From CAHJXG01 sp964235485 (GTDB taxonomy: Bacteria > Pseudomonadota > Alphaproteobacteria > Acetobacterales > Acetobacteraceae): DNA of 64,000 bases. Positions within the stretch are counted from its first letter, which is position 1. Each line of letters begins with the position of its first letter. The stretch covers positions 124,001 through 188,000 of the forward strand of contig CAXSAZ010000005.1 of the NCBI GenBank assembly GCA_964235485.1, in the 5' to 3' direction. The position numbers were made by a program, and so were the translations under genes. The notes beneath the pieces are model-generated. The model was given only the letters and a program-made list of their open reading frames with translations, ran no database searches and had not been told where the DNA came from. This document shows, one piece after another, positions 8,661 to 17,733 of the stretch.

Positions 8661-10862
8661 TTAAAGAAACGAAACCGGGTCCACGTCCACGTCCACCCGC
8701 GCCGAGCCGGGCACCCGCACCTGGTCCAGCCAATCCCGCAGCAAGGGCTGCACGGCGATGTCGCGCCGGGTCTTGAGCAGCAGCCGGCGGCGGTGCCGCC
8801 CGCGCAGGATCGCCAGCGGCGCCGGCGCGGGACCCAGCACCAGCACGCCCTCCGCCCGGGGCGCGGCGTGACCCAGGTCGCGCGCCACCTCGTCCGCCGC
8901 CTGCGCCGTGTCGGCGCTGACGATCAGGGCGGCGAGGCGACCATAGGGCGGCCAATGGCCGGGCTTGCGCCCTTCCGCCTCCGCCGCCATGAACGCCTGC
9001 AGGTCGCCGCCGATCAACGCCTGCATCACGGGATGGTCGGGGCTGAAGGTTTGCAGCAGCACGGCGCCGGGCGCCTCCGCCCGCCCGGCGCGGCCGGCGA
9101 CCTGGTGCAGCAACTGCACCGTCCGCTCCGCCGCCCGCAGGTCGCCGCCCGCGAGGCCCAAATCGGCATCCACCACGCCCACCAGCGTCAGATGCGGGAA
9201 ATGCCAGCCCTTGGCGACGATCTGCGTGCCGATGATCAGATCGACCTCCCGCCGCTCAATGGCGTGCGCCGCCTCCGCGGCGGCGTGCGGACCCGGCAGC
9301 GTGTCGCTCGCCATCACCAGACGGCGCGCCTCTGGGAACACGGCTGCGACCTCCTCGGTGATGCGCTCCACGCCGGGGCCGATGGGCACCAAGCTGTTCT
9401 CCGCGGCACAATGCGGGCAGACCGGCGGGATCGGCTCCGTGTGCGCGCAGTGATGGCAGGTCAGCACGCGCCGCGCCCGGTGCTCCACCAGCCAGGCCGT
9501 GCAGTTCGGGCACTGCATCCGGTGGCCGCACACCCGGCACAGGGTCAGCGGCGCGTAGCCCCGGCGGTTCAGGAACAGCATCGCCTGCTCCCCCCGCGCC
9601 AAGGTGTCCTGCACCGCCGCGACCAAGGGCGGCGACAGGAACCGCCCGCGCTCCGGCGGCGCGATGCGGAGGTCGATGGCCGCAACCGTCGGCAACGCCG
9701 CGCCGCCGTGCCGGCTGTCGAGCGTCACGCGGCGGTAGCGCCCGGCCTCCACGTTGGCCAGGGTTTCCAGGCTGGGCGTCGCCGACACCAGCACCGCCGG
9801 CGCCCCCGCCAGCCGCGCCCGCACCACGGCCATGTCCCGGGCGTGATACACCACGCCGTCTTCCTGCTTGAACGCGGTCTCGTGCTCCTCATCGACGACC
9901 AGCAGGCCCAGGTCGGGGAACGGCAGGAACAGCGCCGAGCGCGCGCCGACCACCACCGGCGCCGCGCCGTCCGCCACCGCCCGCCAGGTGACCCGCCGGG
10001 TGCGGGACGCAAGGTCCGAGTGCCACACCGCGGGCCGCACGCCGAACCGCACCTCGAACCGTTCCAGCCACTGCGACGACAGCGCGATCTCCGGCAGCAG
10101 CACCAGCGCCTGGCGGTTCTGCGCCATGCACTCGGCGACCGCTTCCAGGTAAACCTCGGTCTTGCCCGATCCGGTCACGCCGTCCAGCAGCGTGACGCTG
10201 TAGCGCCGGCTGGCCACGGCGCCGCGCAGGGTTTCACTGGCGGCCGCCTGCGCGCCGGACAGCGCGGGGCCGGGATGGGCCGGGTCGGGCGCCCGAAACG
10301 GCGCGCGGGCCGGCAGCGCCACCGGGAGCAGCAGCCCGGCCTGCGCCATGCCGCGCACCACCCCGGCGCTGACGCCGGCACCGCGCGCGATGGCGCTGGT
10401 CGTCTGCGGCGCGCCATCGGCCAGCAGCGCCGACACGCGCGCCCGCGCCTCCGTCAGCGGCGTGCCGGGCGGTGTGCCCGCGATGCGCCACCCGGCTGCC
10501 GGCGTTTCGGGCTGCAAGGCGTTGACCCGCAGCGCCATGGCCAGCACCTCCCCGGGGGAGGCGAGGGTGTAGCCGGCCACCCAGTCGATGAAGCGGCGGA
10601 GCGCCGGGGGGATCGGCGCGGTGTCGAGCACCGCCGTTACCGGCTTCAGCTTGGCATCCGAAACCGAAGGCCCGGCGGGCGCGTCCCAGACCACGCCGAC
10701 CTCCTCCCGCCGGTTGAGCGGCACCAGCACGACATCGCCGGGCCGCGGGTCGAGGTCGTCGGGCACCGCGTAGTCGAAGGTGCCCTGGAACGGACGCGGC
10801 AGCAGTACGGCAACGCGCTTCCGAGAGGCGGCGGCAGAGAGTAGTATGGGGTGGCCCGGCAT
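8661..10862 (-). CDS. priA: primosomal protein N' (replication restart helicase PriA)
   Basis: A 733-residue superfamily 2 DNA helicase that reloads the replisome at stalled forks. Visible features are the N-terminal fork-binding domain (RVAVLLPRPFQGTFDYAVP), the Walker A motif GVTGSGKTEVY, the DEEH box in VVDEEHETAFKQED, and the zinc-binding cysteines in CRVCGHRMQCPNC and TCHHCAH...CPHC. The frame runs 75 codons further upstream, but ATG 10862 matches the family start and length. It is divergent from the DUF484 gene and leads into the SDR and atpHAGDC. Confidence 0.95.
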   Translation of the reverse strand: MPGHPILLSAAASRKRVAVLLPRPFQGTFDYAVPDDLDPRPGDVVLVPLNRREEVGVVWDAPAGPSVSDAKLKPVTAVLDTAPIPPALRRFIDWVAGYTLASPGEVLAMALRVNALQPETPAAGWRIAGTPPGTPLTEARARVSALLADGAPQTTSAIARGAGVSAGVVRGMAQAGLLLPVALPARAPFRAPDPAHPGPALSGAQAAASETLRGAVASRRYSVTLLDGVTGSGKTEVYLEAVAECMAQNRQALVLLPEIALSSQWLERFEVRFGVRPAVWHSDLASRTRRVTWRAVADGAAPVVVGARSALFLPFPDLGLLVVDEEHETAFKQEDGVVYHARDMAVVRARLAGAPAVLVSATPSLETLANVEAGRYRRVTLDSRHGGAALPTVAAIDLRIAPPERGRFLSPPLVAAVQDTLARGEQAMLFLNRRGYAPLTLCRVCGHRMQCPNCTAWLVEHRARRVLTCHHCAHTEPIPPVCPHCAAENSLVPIGPGVERITEEVAAVFPEARRLVMASDTLPGPHAAAEAAHAIERREVDLIIGTQIVAKGWHFPHLTLVGVVDADLGLAGGDLRAAERTVQLLHQVAGRAGRAEAPGAVLLQTFSPDHPVMQALIGGDLQAFMAAEAEGRKPGHWPPYGRLAALIVSADTAQAADEVARDLGHAAPRAEGVLVLGPAPAPLAILRGRHRRRLLLKTRRDIAVQPLLRDWLDQVRVPGSARVDVDVDPVSFL

Positions 10863-10986
10863 GAGGCCATCATGCTCGATCTTGCGCCGGCTGGCTCGCA
10901 TGTGCCCAATCACGATGCTGGCCGGCTCCGACCCGGCAGATGAACGGAGAGTGAACATCTTGCGAGATGAGGAATCGCGCGTCGGA

Positions 10987-11649
10987 ATGCAACGGGCGCC
11001 GGCCCAAGGCGGGCATAAGGCCGGGGAAACGGACGCGGCCACCGTGGCGGCGTTTCTGCGCGCCAACCCCGGCTGGCTCGCGGCCAACCCCGAGCTTTAC
11101 GCAGCACTGCACCCGCCCGCCCGCGTGCACGGCGAGCGGATGGCCGACCACATGGCGGCCATGCTGGACCGCGCCCGGGCCGGCGCCGCGGCGCTGGCGC
11201 ACGCCACGCATGAGCGCCGGGCGGCGGACGGGTTCGCCGAGCGGGTGCAGGAGGCCGTGCTGGCGGTGATGGGCGCGAAGGACCTGGCCTGGTGCCTGCA
11301 GCACGACCTGCCGGGCCTGCTGTGGCTCGACAGCGTCCGCTTATGCGCCGAGCTGGGCCAGCGCCACGGCCCGGCCGCCATCCCGGGCGCCATGCGGGTG
11401 CCGCCCGGCACGGTGGCCCTGACGCTCGGACGCCGCCGCGCCGTGGTGCGGGATGCCGTGCGCACGCCGCTGCTGCATGGGGAGGCCGCCGCGCTGGCCG
11501 GGCGAGAGGCGCTGGTGCGGGTGCCGTTGCCGGACGCCCCGGCGCTGCTGGCGCTGGCTTGCCGGGACGGCCGGGCGCTGGCCGGGGCCGCGACGCCGGT
11601 GCTGGCGTTTCTCGGCCAGGTCATCGCGGTGGCGGTCGCGCGGGCATGA
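10987..11649 (+). CDS. DUF484 family protein
   Basis: A 220-residue protein of the DUF484 family, which sits upstream of xerC in many proteobacteria. The N-terminus carries the typical helix DAATVAAFLRANPGWLAANPELY; the middle is a GAF-like fold. The function is not established. ATG 10987 was chosen, but a TTG at 10960 with a GGAGAG sequence eight bases upstream is a serious alternative start. The stop overlaps the xerC ATG (ATGA), so the two are likely co-translated. Confidence 0.8.
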   Translation: MQRAPAQGGHKAGETDAATVAAFLRANPGWLAANPELYAALHPPARVHGERMADHMAAMLDRARAGAAALAHATHERRAADGFAERVQEAVLAVMGAKDLAWCLQHDLPGLLWLDSVRLCAELGQRHGPAAIPGAMRVPPGTVALTLGRRRAVVRDAVRTPLLHGEAAALAGREALVRVPLPDAPALLALACRDGRALAGAATPVLAFLGQVIAVAVARA

Positions 11650-12566
11650 CGCCGGAGCCGGCGGCCGAGACCGTGGCCGGGTTCCTCGACTGGCTGGCGC
11701 GGGCGCGGCAGGCCTCGCCGTTGACCGTTTCCGCGTATGGCCGCGACCTCGGCGCGTTTCTGGCGTTCCTGACGGGGCACCTGGGCCGGGAGCCGTGGCT
11801 CGCCGACTTGGGAACGCTGACCCAGTCGGACCTGCGCGCCTGGCTCGCGCACGAGGCCGCGGGGGGCACGGTGAACGCGACCCGTGCCCGCCACCTGTCC
11901 GCGGTGCGCAGCCTGTTCCGCTTCCTGGCTCGGCAGCGCGGGGTGGCCAACCCGGCGCCGGGCCTCCTGCACACGCCACGCGCCCGCCCTTCCGTGCCCC
12001 GCGCGCTGACGCCCGCGGAGGCGTTGACGGTCGCGAACGACATCGGGGAAGCGGCGGACGACCCGGCGCTGCAGGCGCGCGACACGGCGCTGTTCACGCT
12101 GCTGTACGGCGCCGGGCTGCGCATCAACGAGGCGTTGTCGCTCGACGTCCGCCACGTGCCGGACGGTGCGGAGACGCTGCTGGTGCAGGGCAAGGGCGGC
12201 AAGCAGCGCCTGGTGCCGCTGTTGCCGGCGGTGCGGCAAGCCTTGGCCGCCTGGCTGCGGCTGCATCCGCGGCGCCAGCCGGACGCGCCGCTGTTCCTGG
12301 GCACAAAGGGCGGGCGGCTCGATGCGCGGGTGGCCCGGCGCGTCATCGAGGCGTTCCGGCCCTTGGCTGACCTGCCGGCGCACGCCACGCCGCACGCGCT
12401 GCGCCACAGCTTCGCGACGCACCTGCTGGCCGGTGGCGCCGACCTGCGCTCCATCCAGGAGTTGCTGGGCCACGCCAGCCTGTCCACGACGCAGCGTTAC
12501 ACGGGCGTCGATGCGGCCGGGCTGCGGGCCGTGTGGCAGCGCGCCCACCCGCGGGGGCGGGACTGA
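11646..12566 (+). CDS. xerC: tyrosine recombinase XerC
   Basis: A 306-residue site-specific recombinase that resolves chromosome dimers at dif together with XerD. The N-terminal SAM-like core-binding domain spans about residues 8-95. The catalytic domain shows Arg159 (GAGLRINEAL), Lys183 (QGKGGKQR), His250 and Arg253 (HALRHSFATHLL), His276 (LGHASLSTTQRYT) and the nucleophile Tyr285. Coupling with DUF484 and the priA neighbourhood supports a housekeeping XerC rather than an integrase. Confidence 0.93.
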   Translation: MTPEPAAETVAGFLDWLARARQASPLTVSAYGRDLGAFLAFLTGHLGREPWLADLGTLTQSDLRAWLAHEAAGGTVNATRARHLSAVRSLFRFLARQRGVANPAPGLLHTPRARPSVPRALTPAEALTVANDIGEAADDPALQARDTALFTLLYGAGLRINEALSLDVRHVPDGAETLLVQGKGGKQRLVPLLPAVRQALAAWLRLHPRRQPDAPLFLGTKGGRLDARVARRVIEAFRPLADLPAHATPHALRHSFATHLLAGGADLRSIQELLGHASLSTTQRYTGVDAAGLRAVWQRAHPRGRD

Positions 12567-12596
12567 TACGGGAGGCTTGGTTGAATGACTGTCAAT

Positions 12597-12658
12597 TGCT
12601 GATGGGTTGCACCCATCCTACGGCATGGACCGCGTAGGATGGGTGCGACCCATCAGCA
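12597..12658. repeat. nested palindromic repeat (REP/MITE-like)
   Basis: Two 26-base arms (12597-12622 and 12633-12658) are inverted copies with one mismatch, separated by a 10-base spacer. Each arm is itself a small palindrome (GATGGGT, three bases, ACCCATC), so the element can form either one long hairpin or two short ones. The GTAGGATGGGTGC core resembles palindromic repeats scattered in many proteobacterial genomes. It lies between the convergent genes xerC and pdxJ. Confidence 0.8.
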
Positions 12659-12782
12659 GCCGCACACGGGTCATCGATGATGCCGCCCATATGATATCAA
12701 GCGTTTGCTTTGACCATTTTGGCGGCTGAGGCTCTCGTTTCGCAGAAGAGCGTCAGCGCCTTCCGCCACTACGCAGCGCATC

Positions 12783-12808
12783 GGCGCATGGCGCTTCGCT
12801 TATGCGCC
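12783..12808. repeat. second palindromic element, downstream of pdxJ
   Basis: A 7-bp stem GGCGCAT/ATGCGCC with an inner GCG-CTT-CGC hairpin lies 18 bases after the pdxJ stop. On the minus strand it begins GTAGGGCGCATAAGCG, a core of the same general type as widely dispersed intergenic repeats. It may also act as the pdxJ terminator, though no U run follows. The rest of the 260-base gap between xerC and pdxJ shows no gene. Confidence 0.55.
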
Positions 12809-12826
12809 CTACAAGCTGACCCAGGA

Positions 12827-13537
12827 TCACGGCCGGGCGATCATCGCCTTCATCGTCGCGACGACGTTCGGCAGGCCGTCGGTGATCGCCTGGCCGATCA
12901 GGAAATGGCCGATATTCAGCTCCTCGACCTGCGGCAGCAGCGCGACCGGCCGCACGTTCGCATAGGTCAGGCCGTGGCCGGCATGGCATTCCAGCCCGAT
13001 TCCGGCCAGCAGCGCGGCGGCATCGCGCAGCCGGTCGAACTCGCCGGGTCGCCCCTCGGCGTAGGCGCCTGTATGCAGCTCGACGACCTCCGCGCCCAGG
13101 TCGCGCGCTGCATGGAGCTGCGCCGGGTCAGGATCGAGGAACAGCGACACGCGGATGCCGGCACCGCGCAGCGCGCGGATGCGCGGCCCCAATGCCTCAG
13201 CCTGCCCGGCGGCGTCCAGCCCGCCCTCCGTCGTGACCTCCGCCCGGCGCTCCGGCACCAGGCAGCACGCGGCGGGGCGCAGGCGCAGCGCGATGCCCAC
13301 CATCTCGTCGGTCGCGGCCATCTCGAAGTTGAGCCGAATCTCCGGGGACGCGGCGAGGCGTTCCATGTCGGCGTCGCGGATGTGGCGCCGGTCCTCCCGC
13401 AGATGCGCCGTGATCCCGTCCGCACCGGCGCCGATGGCCAGCAGCGCCGCGGCGAACGGGTCGGGGTGCTGGCCGCCGCGGGCGTTGCGGACCGTCGCCA
13501 CGTGGTCGATGTTGACGCCGAGACGAGGGGTGCTCAT
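12827..13537 (-). CDS. pdxJ: pyridoxine 5'-phosphate synthase PdxJ
   Basis: A 236-residue TIM-barrel enzyme that condenses 1-deoxyxylulose 5-phosphate with 3-amino-2-oxopropyl phosphate to form pyridoxine 5'-phosphate. Family motifs are LGVNIDHVATVRNARG at the N-terminus (with the active-site His), ITAHLREDRRHI near 45, and HTGAYAE plus CHAGHGLTYANV in the C-terminal half. The ATG lies inside the 3' end of pdxA (4-base overlap), which places the two consecutive enzymes in one translational unit. Confidence 0.96.
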   Translation of the reverse strand: MSTPRLGVNIDHVATVRNARGGQHPDPFAAALLAIGAGADGITAHLREDRRHIRDADMERLAASPEIRLNFEMAATDEMVGIALRLRPAACCLVPERRAEVTTEGGLDAAGQAEALGPRIRALRGAGIRVSLFLDPDPAQLHAARDLGAEVVELHTGAYAEGRPGEFDRLRDAAALLAGIGLECHAGHGLTYANVRPVALLPQVEELNIGHFLIGQAITDGLPNVVATMKAMIARP

Positions 13538-14493
13538 GCGCTGCGCCTTTCAGCAAGGGTTGCCGCGAGCCGCAGGGCGGCGATCAGGCTTGCCGGGTCG
13601 GCGCAGCCCTGGCCCGCGATGTCGAACGCCGTGCCGTGGTCCGGCGAGGTGCGGATGATCGGCAGGCCCAAGGTCACGTTGACCCCGCTTGCCATGTCGA
13701 GCGTTTTCAACGGGATCAGCGCCTGGTCATGGTACATGCAGATCGCCGCGTCGTAGCCGGCGCGGGCGGCGGGCGTGAACATTGTGTCCGGCGGGTGCGG
13801 CCCGGTGACGGCGATGCCCTCGTCCCGCAGCGCCGCGATGGCGGGCGCGATCAGCGCCGCTTCCTCGCCGCCCATGGCACCCCCTTCCCCGGCGTGCGGG
13901 TTCAGCCCGGCCACCGCCAGCCGGGGCGCCGCGATGCCGAACTGGTCGCGCAAGGCTTTGGCGGTGGTGCGGGCCGTGGCGACGATGGCCTCGGCGGTCA
14001 GCCCATCCAGCGCGGCGCGCAGGCTGACATGCACCGTCACCGGCACCACGCGGAGGAAGTCGTTGGCCAGCATCATCACGGGATGCGCGCATCCGGTCAG
14101 GACGCCCAGAAACTCGGTATGGCCGGGATGCGGGAAGCCGGCGGCGTAGAGCACGGCCTTGCTGATCGGGTTGGTGACGACGGCGGTGGCCTCGCCCGCT
14201 TGTGCCAACCGAACGGCCCGCTCGATGCTGGCGATGGTGGCGGCGGCGTTGGCGCTGTCGGGGCGGCCCGGCACGGCGGCGGCGGCGAGCGGCTGCGACA
14301 GCACGGGCAGAGCGTCCGGAAACACCGCGGCGGCCTCAGCCAGGGTTTCCACGGCGCGGACCGGGACGCCGGAGAACCGCGCCGGGTCGTCGATGGCGGC
14401 AAAGGCCGGACCGCCTTGGCGAAGCGCACGCCAGGCGCTGGCCGTCAGTTCCCCGCCGATCCCGGCCGGGTCGCCCATGGTCAGCGCGATCAT
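13534..14493 (-). CDS. pdxA: 4-hydroxythreonine-4-phosphate dehydrogenase PdxA
   Basis: A 319-residue NAD-dependent dehydrogenase that oxidises 4-phosphohydroxy-L-threonine; its product decarboxylates to the unstable substrate of PdxJ. The N-terminus MIALTMGDPAGIGGE is the family signature. Metal-binding histidines are visible in GHTEFLGVLTG (near 141), MYHDQALIPLK and SPDHGTAFDIAG. It starts three bases after the osmC stop and overlaps pdxJ by four, so it belongs to the sucAB-lpd-osmC transcription unit. Confidence 0.96.
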   Translation of the reverse strand: MIALTMGDPAGIGGELTASAWRALRQGGPAFAAIDDPARFSGVPVRAVETLAEAAAVFPDALPVLSQPLAAAAVPGRPDSANAAATIASIERAVRLAQAGEATAVVTNPISKAVLYAAGFPHPGHTEFLGVLTGCAHPVMMLANDFLRVVPVTVHVSLRAALDGLTAEAIVATARTTAKALRDQFGIAAPRLAVAGLNPHAGEGGAMGGEEAALIAPAIAALRDEGIAVTGPHPPDTMFTPAARAGYDAAICMYHDQALIPLKTLDMASGVNVTLGLPIIRTSPDHGTAFDIAGQGCADPASLIAALRLAATLAERRSA

Positions 14494-14496
14494 GCG

Positions 14497-14979
14497 CTAC
14501 CCAACATGGAACACAGGCTCGTGCCGCACGGGGAAGTTCACGGAATTAGCGGTGAAGCACTTCCGGTGCGCGTCCGCGTGCAGCGCCCGGGCGCGCTCCA
14601 TGTCCGAACCGGGACTCAGGGTGATCTCCGGCGCGAGTACCACCTCCACAAAGGCGCCGCCGCCGTCCGGGCGCTCGGCCATCACGCCCTCCGCGATGTC
14701 CTCGTACGCCTGCACCAGAATGCCTTCGGCGGAGCACAGATGCAGGTACCACAGCATGTGACAGGAGGACAGCGAGGCGACCAGCAGTTCCTCGGGGTTG
14801 TAGCGGGTCCGGTCGCCTTGGAACGCCGGGTCGGAGGACGCGGGGATCGGCGGCTTGCCCTGCGCGCCGATGTCGTGCGCCCGCGCATAGCCGCGGTAGC
14901 CGGAGGTGCCAGTACCGCGGTTGCCGGTCCAGTTGACCGTGACGACGTAGGTGTGCTCGCGGTTCGAGGGGATTGCCAT
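14497..14979 (-). CDS. OsmC/Ohr-family protein
   Basis: A 160-residue OsmC-like protein. The family fold is marked by YNPEELLVASLSSCHMLWYLHLC around residues 60-85, with the first of the usual two redox cysteines in the SSCHM helix; the second position appears as Cys141 (AHRKCFTAN). Members reduce organic hydroperoxides with dihydrolipoyl protein or small thiols as donors. The gene directly follows lpdA (9-base gap), a plausible source of lipoyl electrons. The particular branch (OsmC, Ohr, YhfA) is not certain. Confidence 0.85.
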   Translation of the reverse strand: MAIPSNREHTYVVTVNWTGNRGTGTSGYRGYARAHDIGAQGKPPIPASSDPAFQGDRTRYNPEELLVASLSSCHMLWYLHLCSAEGILVQAYEDIAEGVMAERPDGGGAFVEVVLAPEITLSPGSDMERARALHADAHRKCFTANSVNFPVRHEPVFHVG

Positions 14980-14988
14980 GCGCGCCGC

Positions 14989-16380
14989 CTAGATGTGCAA
15001 CGCCCGGCCCTCGACGGCCAAGGCGGCTTCCTTGACGGCCTCGCTGAGGCTGGGGTGGGCATGGCAGGTGCGGGCCACATCCTCGCTGCTGGCGCCGAAC
15101 TCCATGGCGGTGGCAAGCTCGGCGATCAGGGTGCCGGCGTCGGGGCCGATGATGTGGGCGCCGAGCAGCCGGTCGGTGTCCTTGTCGGCCAGCAGCTTCA
15201 CGAAGCCGTCCGTGCTGCCCATGGCGCGGGCGCGGCCGTTCGCGGTGAAGGGGAACTTGCCAACCTTGTAGGAAATGCCCTGCCTTTTCAGGTCGTCCTC
15301 CGTGCGGCCGATGCTGGCGACCTCGGGCCAGGTGTAAACGACGCCGGGGATCACGTCGTAGTTAACGTGGCCGGCTTGCCCGGCGATGCGCTCGGCCAGG
15401 GCCACGCCTTCTTCCTCCGCCTTGTGGGCCAGCATGGGGCCGGCGATCACGTCGCCGATGGCGTAGATGCCGGGCACGCTAGTCGCATAATGCGCGTCCA
15501 CCTGCACCCGGCCGCGCTCGTCGAGCGCGACGCCCGCTTCTTCCAGGCCCAGTTCCCCCGTATGGGCGCGTCGGCCGATGGCGACCAGCACCACGTCCGC
15601 CTTGACCTGCTCGGCCTCGCCGCCCTTGGCCGGCTCGACCGTCAACGTCACGCCGTCGTTGCCGCGGACCGCGCCCGTCACCTTGGTGGACAAGCGGAAC
15701 TTGATGCCCTGCTTGCCCAGCACGCGCTCAAACGTCTTGGCAATCTCCGCGTCCATGCCGGGCACCAGGCGGTCCAAGTACTCGACCACCGTGACCTCGG
15801 CGCCCAGCCGCTTCCACACGCTGCCAAGCTCCAGCCCGATGTAGCCGCCGCCGATCACCACCAGGCGCTCCGGCACCTGGTCCAACTCCAGCGCGCCGGT
15901 GCTGCTGACGATGGCCGACTCGTCCAGCTCGACGCCGGGCAGCGCGATGCTCTCGCTGCCGGTGGCGATGACGATGTGCTTGGCGGCGTAGCGGGTGCCG
16001 TCCACATCGACCTGGCCCGGCCCGGCGACGTGGCCGTGGCCTTTCAGCCAATCGACCTTGTTCTTCTTGAACAGGAACTCCACGCCCTTCACGTTGGCGC
16101 TGACCACCTCGTCCTTGCGGGCCATCATGCGGGCGAGGTCTAGCTTCACGCCTTCCACCATCACGCCGTGGTCGGCAAAGGAATGGCTCGCGTCCGCGAA
16201 GTTCTCGCTGGATTGCAGCAGCGCCTTGCTGGGGATGCAGCCGATGTTGAGGCAGGTGCCGCCGAGCGTCGCGCGCTTCTCCACGCAGGCGGTGCGCAGG
16301 CCAAGCTGGGCGGCGCGGATGGCGCACACGTAGCCGCCGGGTCCGCCGCCGATGACGATGACGTCGTAGGAGTCAGGCAT
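14989..16380 (-). CDS. lpdA: dihydrolipoyl dehydrogenase (E3)
   Basis: A 463-residue FAD flavoprotein that reoxidises the lipoyl arms of the 2-oxoglutarate dehydrogenase complex with NAD+. The FAD motif GGGPGGYVCAIRAAQLG starts near residue 10, the redox disulfide is in GGTCLNIGCIPSKALL, the NAD motif is GGGYIGLELG, and the His-Glu dyad is in HAHPSLSEAVKEAA near the C-terminus. ATG 16380 was chosen because AAGGA lies at Shine-Dalgarno distance and the sequence begins MPDSYDVIVIG. Confidence 0.96.
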   Translation of the reverse strand: MPDSYDVIVIGGGPGGYVCAIRAAQLGLRTACVEKRATLGGTCLNIGCIPSKALLQSSENFADASHSFADHGVMVEGVKLDLARMMARKDEVVSANVKGVEFLFKKNKVDWLKGHGHVAGPGQVDVDGTRYAAKHIVIATGSESIALPGVELDESAIVSSTGALELDQVPERLVVIGGGYIGLELGSVWKRLGAEVTVVEYLDRLVPGMDAEIAKTFERVLGKQGIKFRLSTKVTGAVRGNDGVTLTVEPAKGGEAEQVKADVVLVAIGRRAHTGELGLEEAGVALDERGRVQVDAHYATSVPGIYAIGDVIAGPMLAHKAEEEGVALAERIAGQAGHVNYDVIPGVVYTWPEVASIGRTEDDLKRQGISYKVGKFPFTANGRARAMGSTDGFVKLLADKDTDRLLGAHIIGPDAGTLIAELATAMEFGASSEDVARTCHAHPSLSEAVKEAALAVEGRALHI

Positions 16381-16421
16381 TTCAGGTCCTTGGTTCACGC
16401 CACTGATATGGCGTGCGATCC

Positions 16422-17720
16422 TCAAAGGTCCAGCAACAGGCGGCGCGGGTCCTCCACGCCTTCCTTCACGCGGACCAGGAACGACACCGCCTCCTTGCCG
16501 TCCACGATGCGGTGGTCATAGGACAGCGCCAAGTACATCATCGGGCGGATCTCGACCTTGCCGCCGACCGCCATCGGGCGCTCCTGGATCTTGTGCATTC
16601 CCAGGATGCCGGACTGCGGCGCGTTCAAGATGGGCGTGCTCATCAGGCTGCCGTACACTCCGCCATTGGTGATGGTGAAGGTGCCGCCGGACAGTTCGTC
16701 CACTTTCAGCGCGCCGTCGCGCGCCCGGCGGCCGAAGTCGCCGATGCCCTTCTCGATCTCGGCAAAGCCCAGCCGGTCCGTGTCGCGCAGCACCGGCACC
16801 ACCAGCCCGTTCGGGCCGCCCACCGCGATGCCCATGTGGACGAAGTTCTTATAGACGATCTCGTCGCCGTCGATCTCCGCGTTGACCGCCGGGAACTCCT
16901 TGAGCGCGGCCACGCAGGCGCGCACGAAGAATGACATGAAGCCGAGACGCACGCCCTTGTGCCGCTTCTCAAAGGCGTCGCGGTACTCGGCGCGCATCGC
17001 CATCGCGGCCGTCATGTCCACCTCGTTGAAGGTGGTCAGCATGGCGGCGGTGTTCTGCGCTTCCTTGAGGCGTTGGGCGATGGTGCGGCGCAGCCGGGTC
17101 ATCTTGACCCGCTCCTCCCCGGCTTCCGGGGCGCGGGCCTGCTGCGGCGCGGCGGCGGCGGGCGCCGGCGCGGCTGCCGGGCGCGCAAGGAACTGCAGCA
17201 CGTCGCCCTTGGTGATCCGACCGTCCTTGCCGGTGCCGGCCATGTCGGCGTGTGCCAGGCCCTTTTCTTCTATCAGCTTGGACGCGGACGGCATGGGGGC
17301 ATGGGCAGAAGCTCGCGGCGCTTCTGCCGTGGCGGAGGCTTGCGGCGGCGCGGCCGGCCGGGCCACAGGGCCGAGCGGCCGCGGCGGCGGGTTCACCCCG
17401 GGACTTGGGTTGGCGGCAGTGGAGGACGCGGTTGCGGTCGGCGCTCCCGCCGTCGCCGGCGGCTTGGGCGCGGGCGTCGCGCCGGCCGCGTCCAGGGTGC
17501 CGAGAACCGCGCCCACTTCCACCTCCGCGCCTTCCGCCGCGGCGATGTCGCCGAGGGTACCGGCGCCGGGCGCGTTGACCTCCACCGTGACCTTGTCGGT
17601 TTCCAACTCGACCAAAGGCTCGTCCGCCGCGACGCTCTCGCCCGCCTTCTTCAGCCAGCGCGCCACCGTCGCGGTGGTGACGCTCTCGCCCAGCGTGGGA
17701 ACCTTGATCTCGGTGGCCAT
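16422..17720 (-). CDS. sucB: 2-oxoglutarate dehydrogenase E2, dihydrolipoamide succinyltransferase
   Basis: A 432-residue E2 core subunit. Order of domains: an N-terminal lipoyl domain with the lipoylated lysine in ELETDKVTVEV (near 43), an Ala/Pro-rich linker (about 75-145), a peripheral E3-binding domain (SASKLIEEKGLAHADMAGTG), a second flexible linker, and the catalytic acyltransferase domain ending in SYDHRIVDGKEAVSFLV with the catalytic His. It lies 13 bases after sucA and 41 before lpdA. Confidence 0.96.
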   Translation of the reverse strand: MATEIKVPTLGESVTTATVARWLKKAGESVAADEPLVELETDKVTVEVNAPGAGTLGDIAAAEGAEVEVGAVLGTLDAAGATPAPKPPATAGAPTATASSTAANPSPGVNPPPRPLGPVARPAAPPQASATAEAPRASAHAPMPSASKLIEEKGLAHADMAGTGKDGRITKGDVLQFLARPAAAPAPAAAAPQQARAPEAGEERVKMTRLRRTIAQRLKEAQNTAAMLTTFNEVDMTAAMAMRAEYRDAFEKRHKGVRLGFMSFFVRACVAALKEFPAVNAEIDGDEIVYKNFVHMGIAVGGPNGLVVPVLRDTDRLGFAEIEKGIGDFGRRARDGALKVDELSGGTFTITNGGVYGSLMSTPILNAPQSGILGMHKIQERPMAVGGKVEIRPMMYLALSYDHRIVDGKEAVSFLVRVKEGVEDPRRLLLDL

Positions 17721-17733
17721 TCGTTACTTGTCC

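Noticed and set aside
8619..10844. 741-codon plus-strand frame opposite priA
   Set aside because: It is antisense to a complete PriA with all helicase and zinc motifs.
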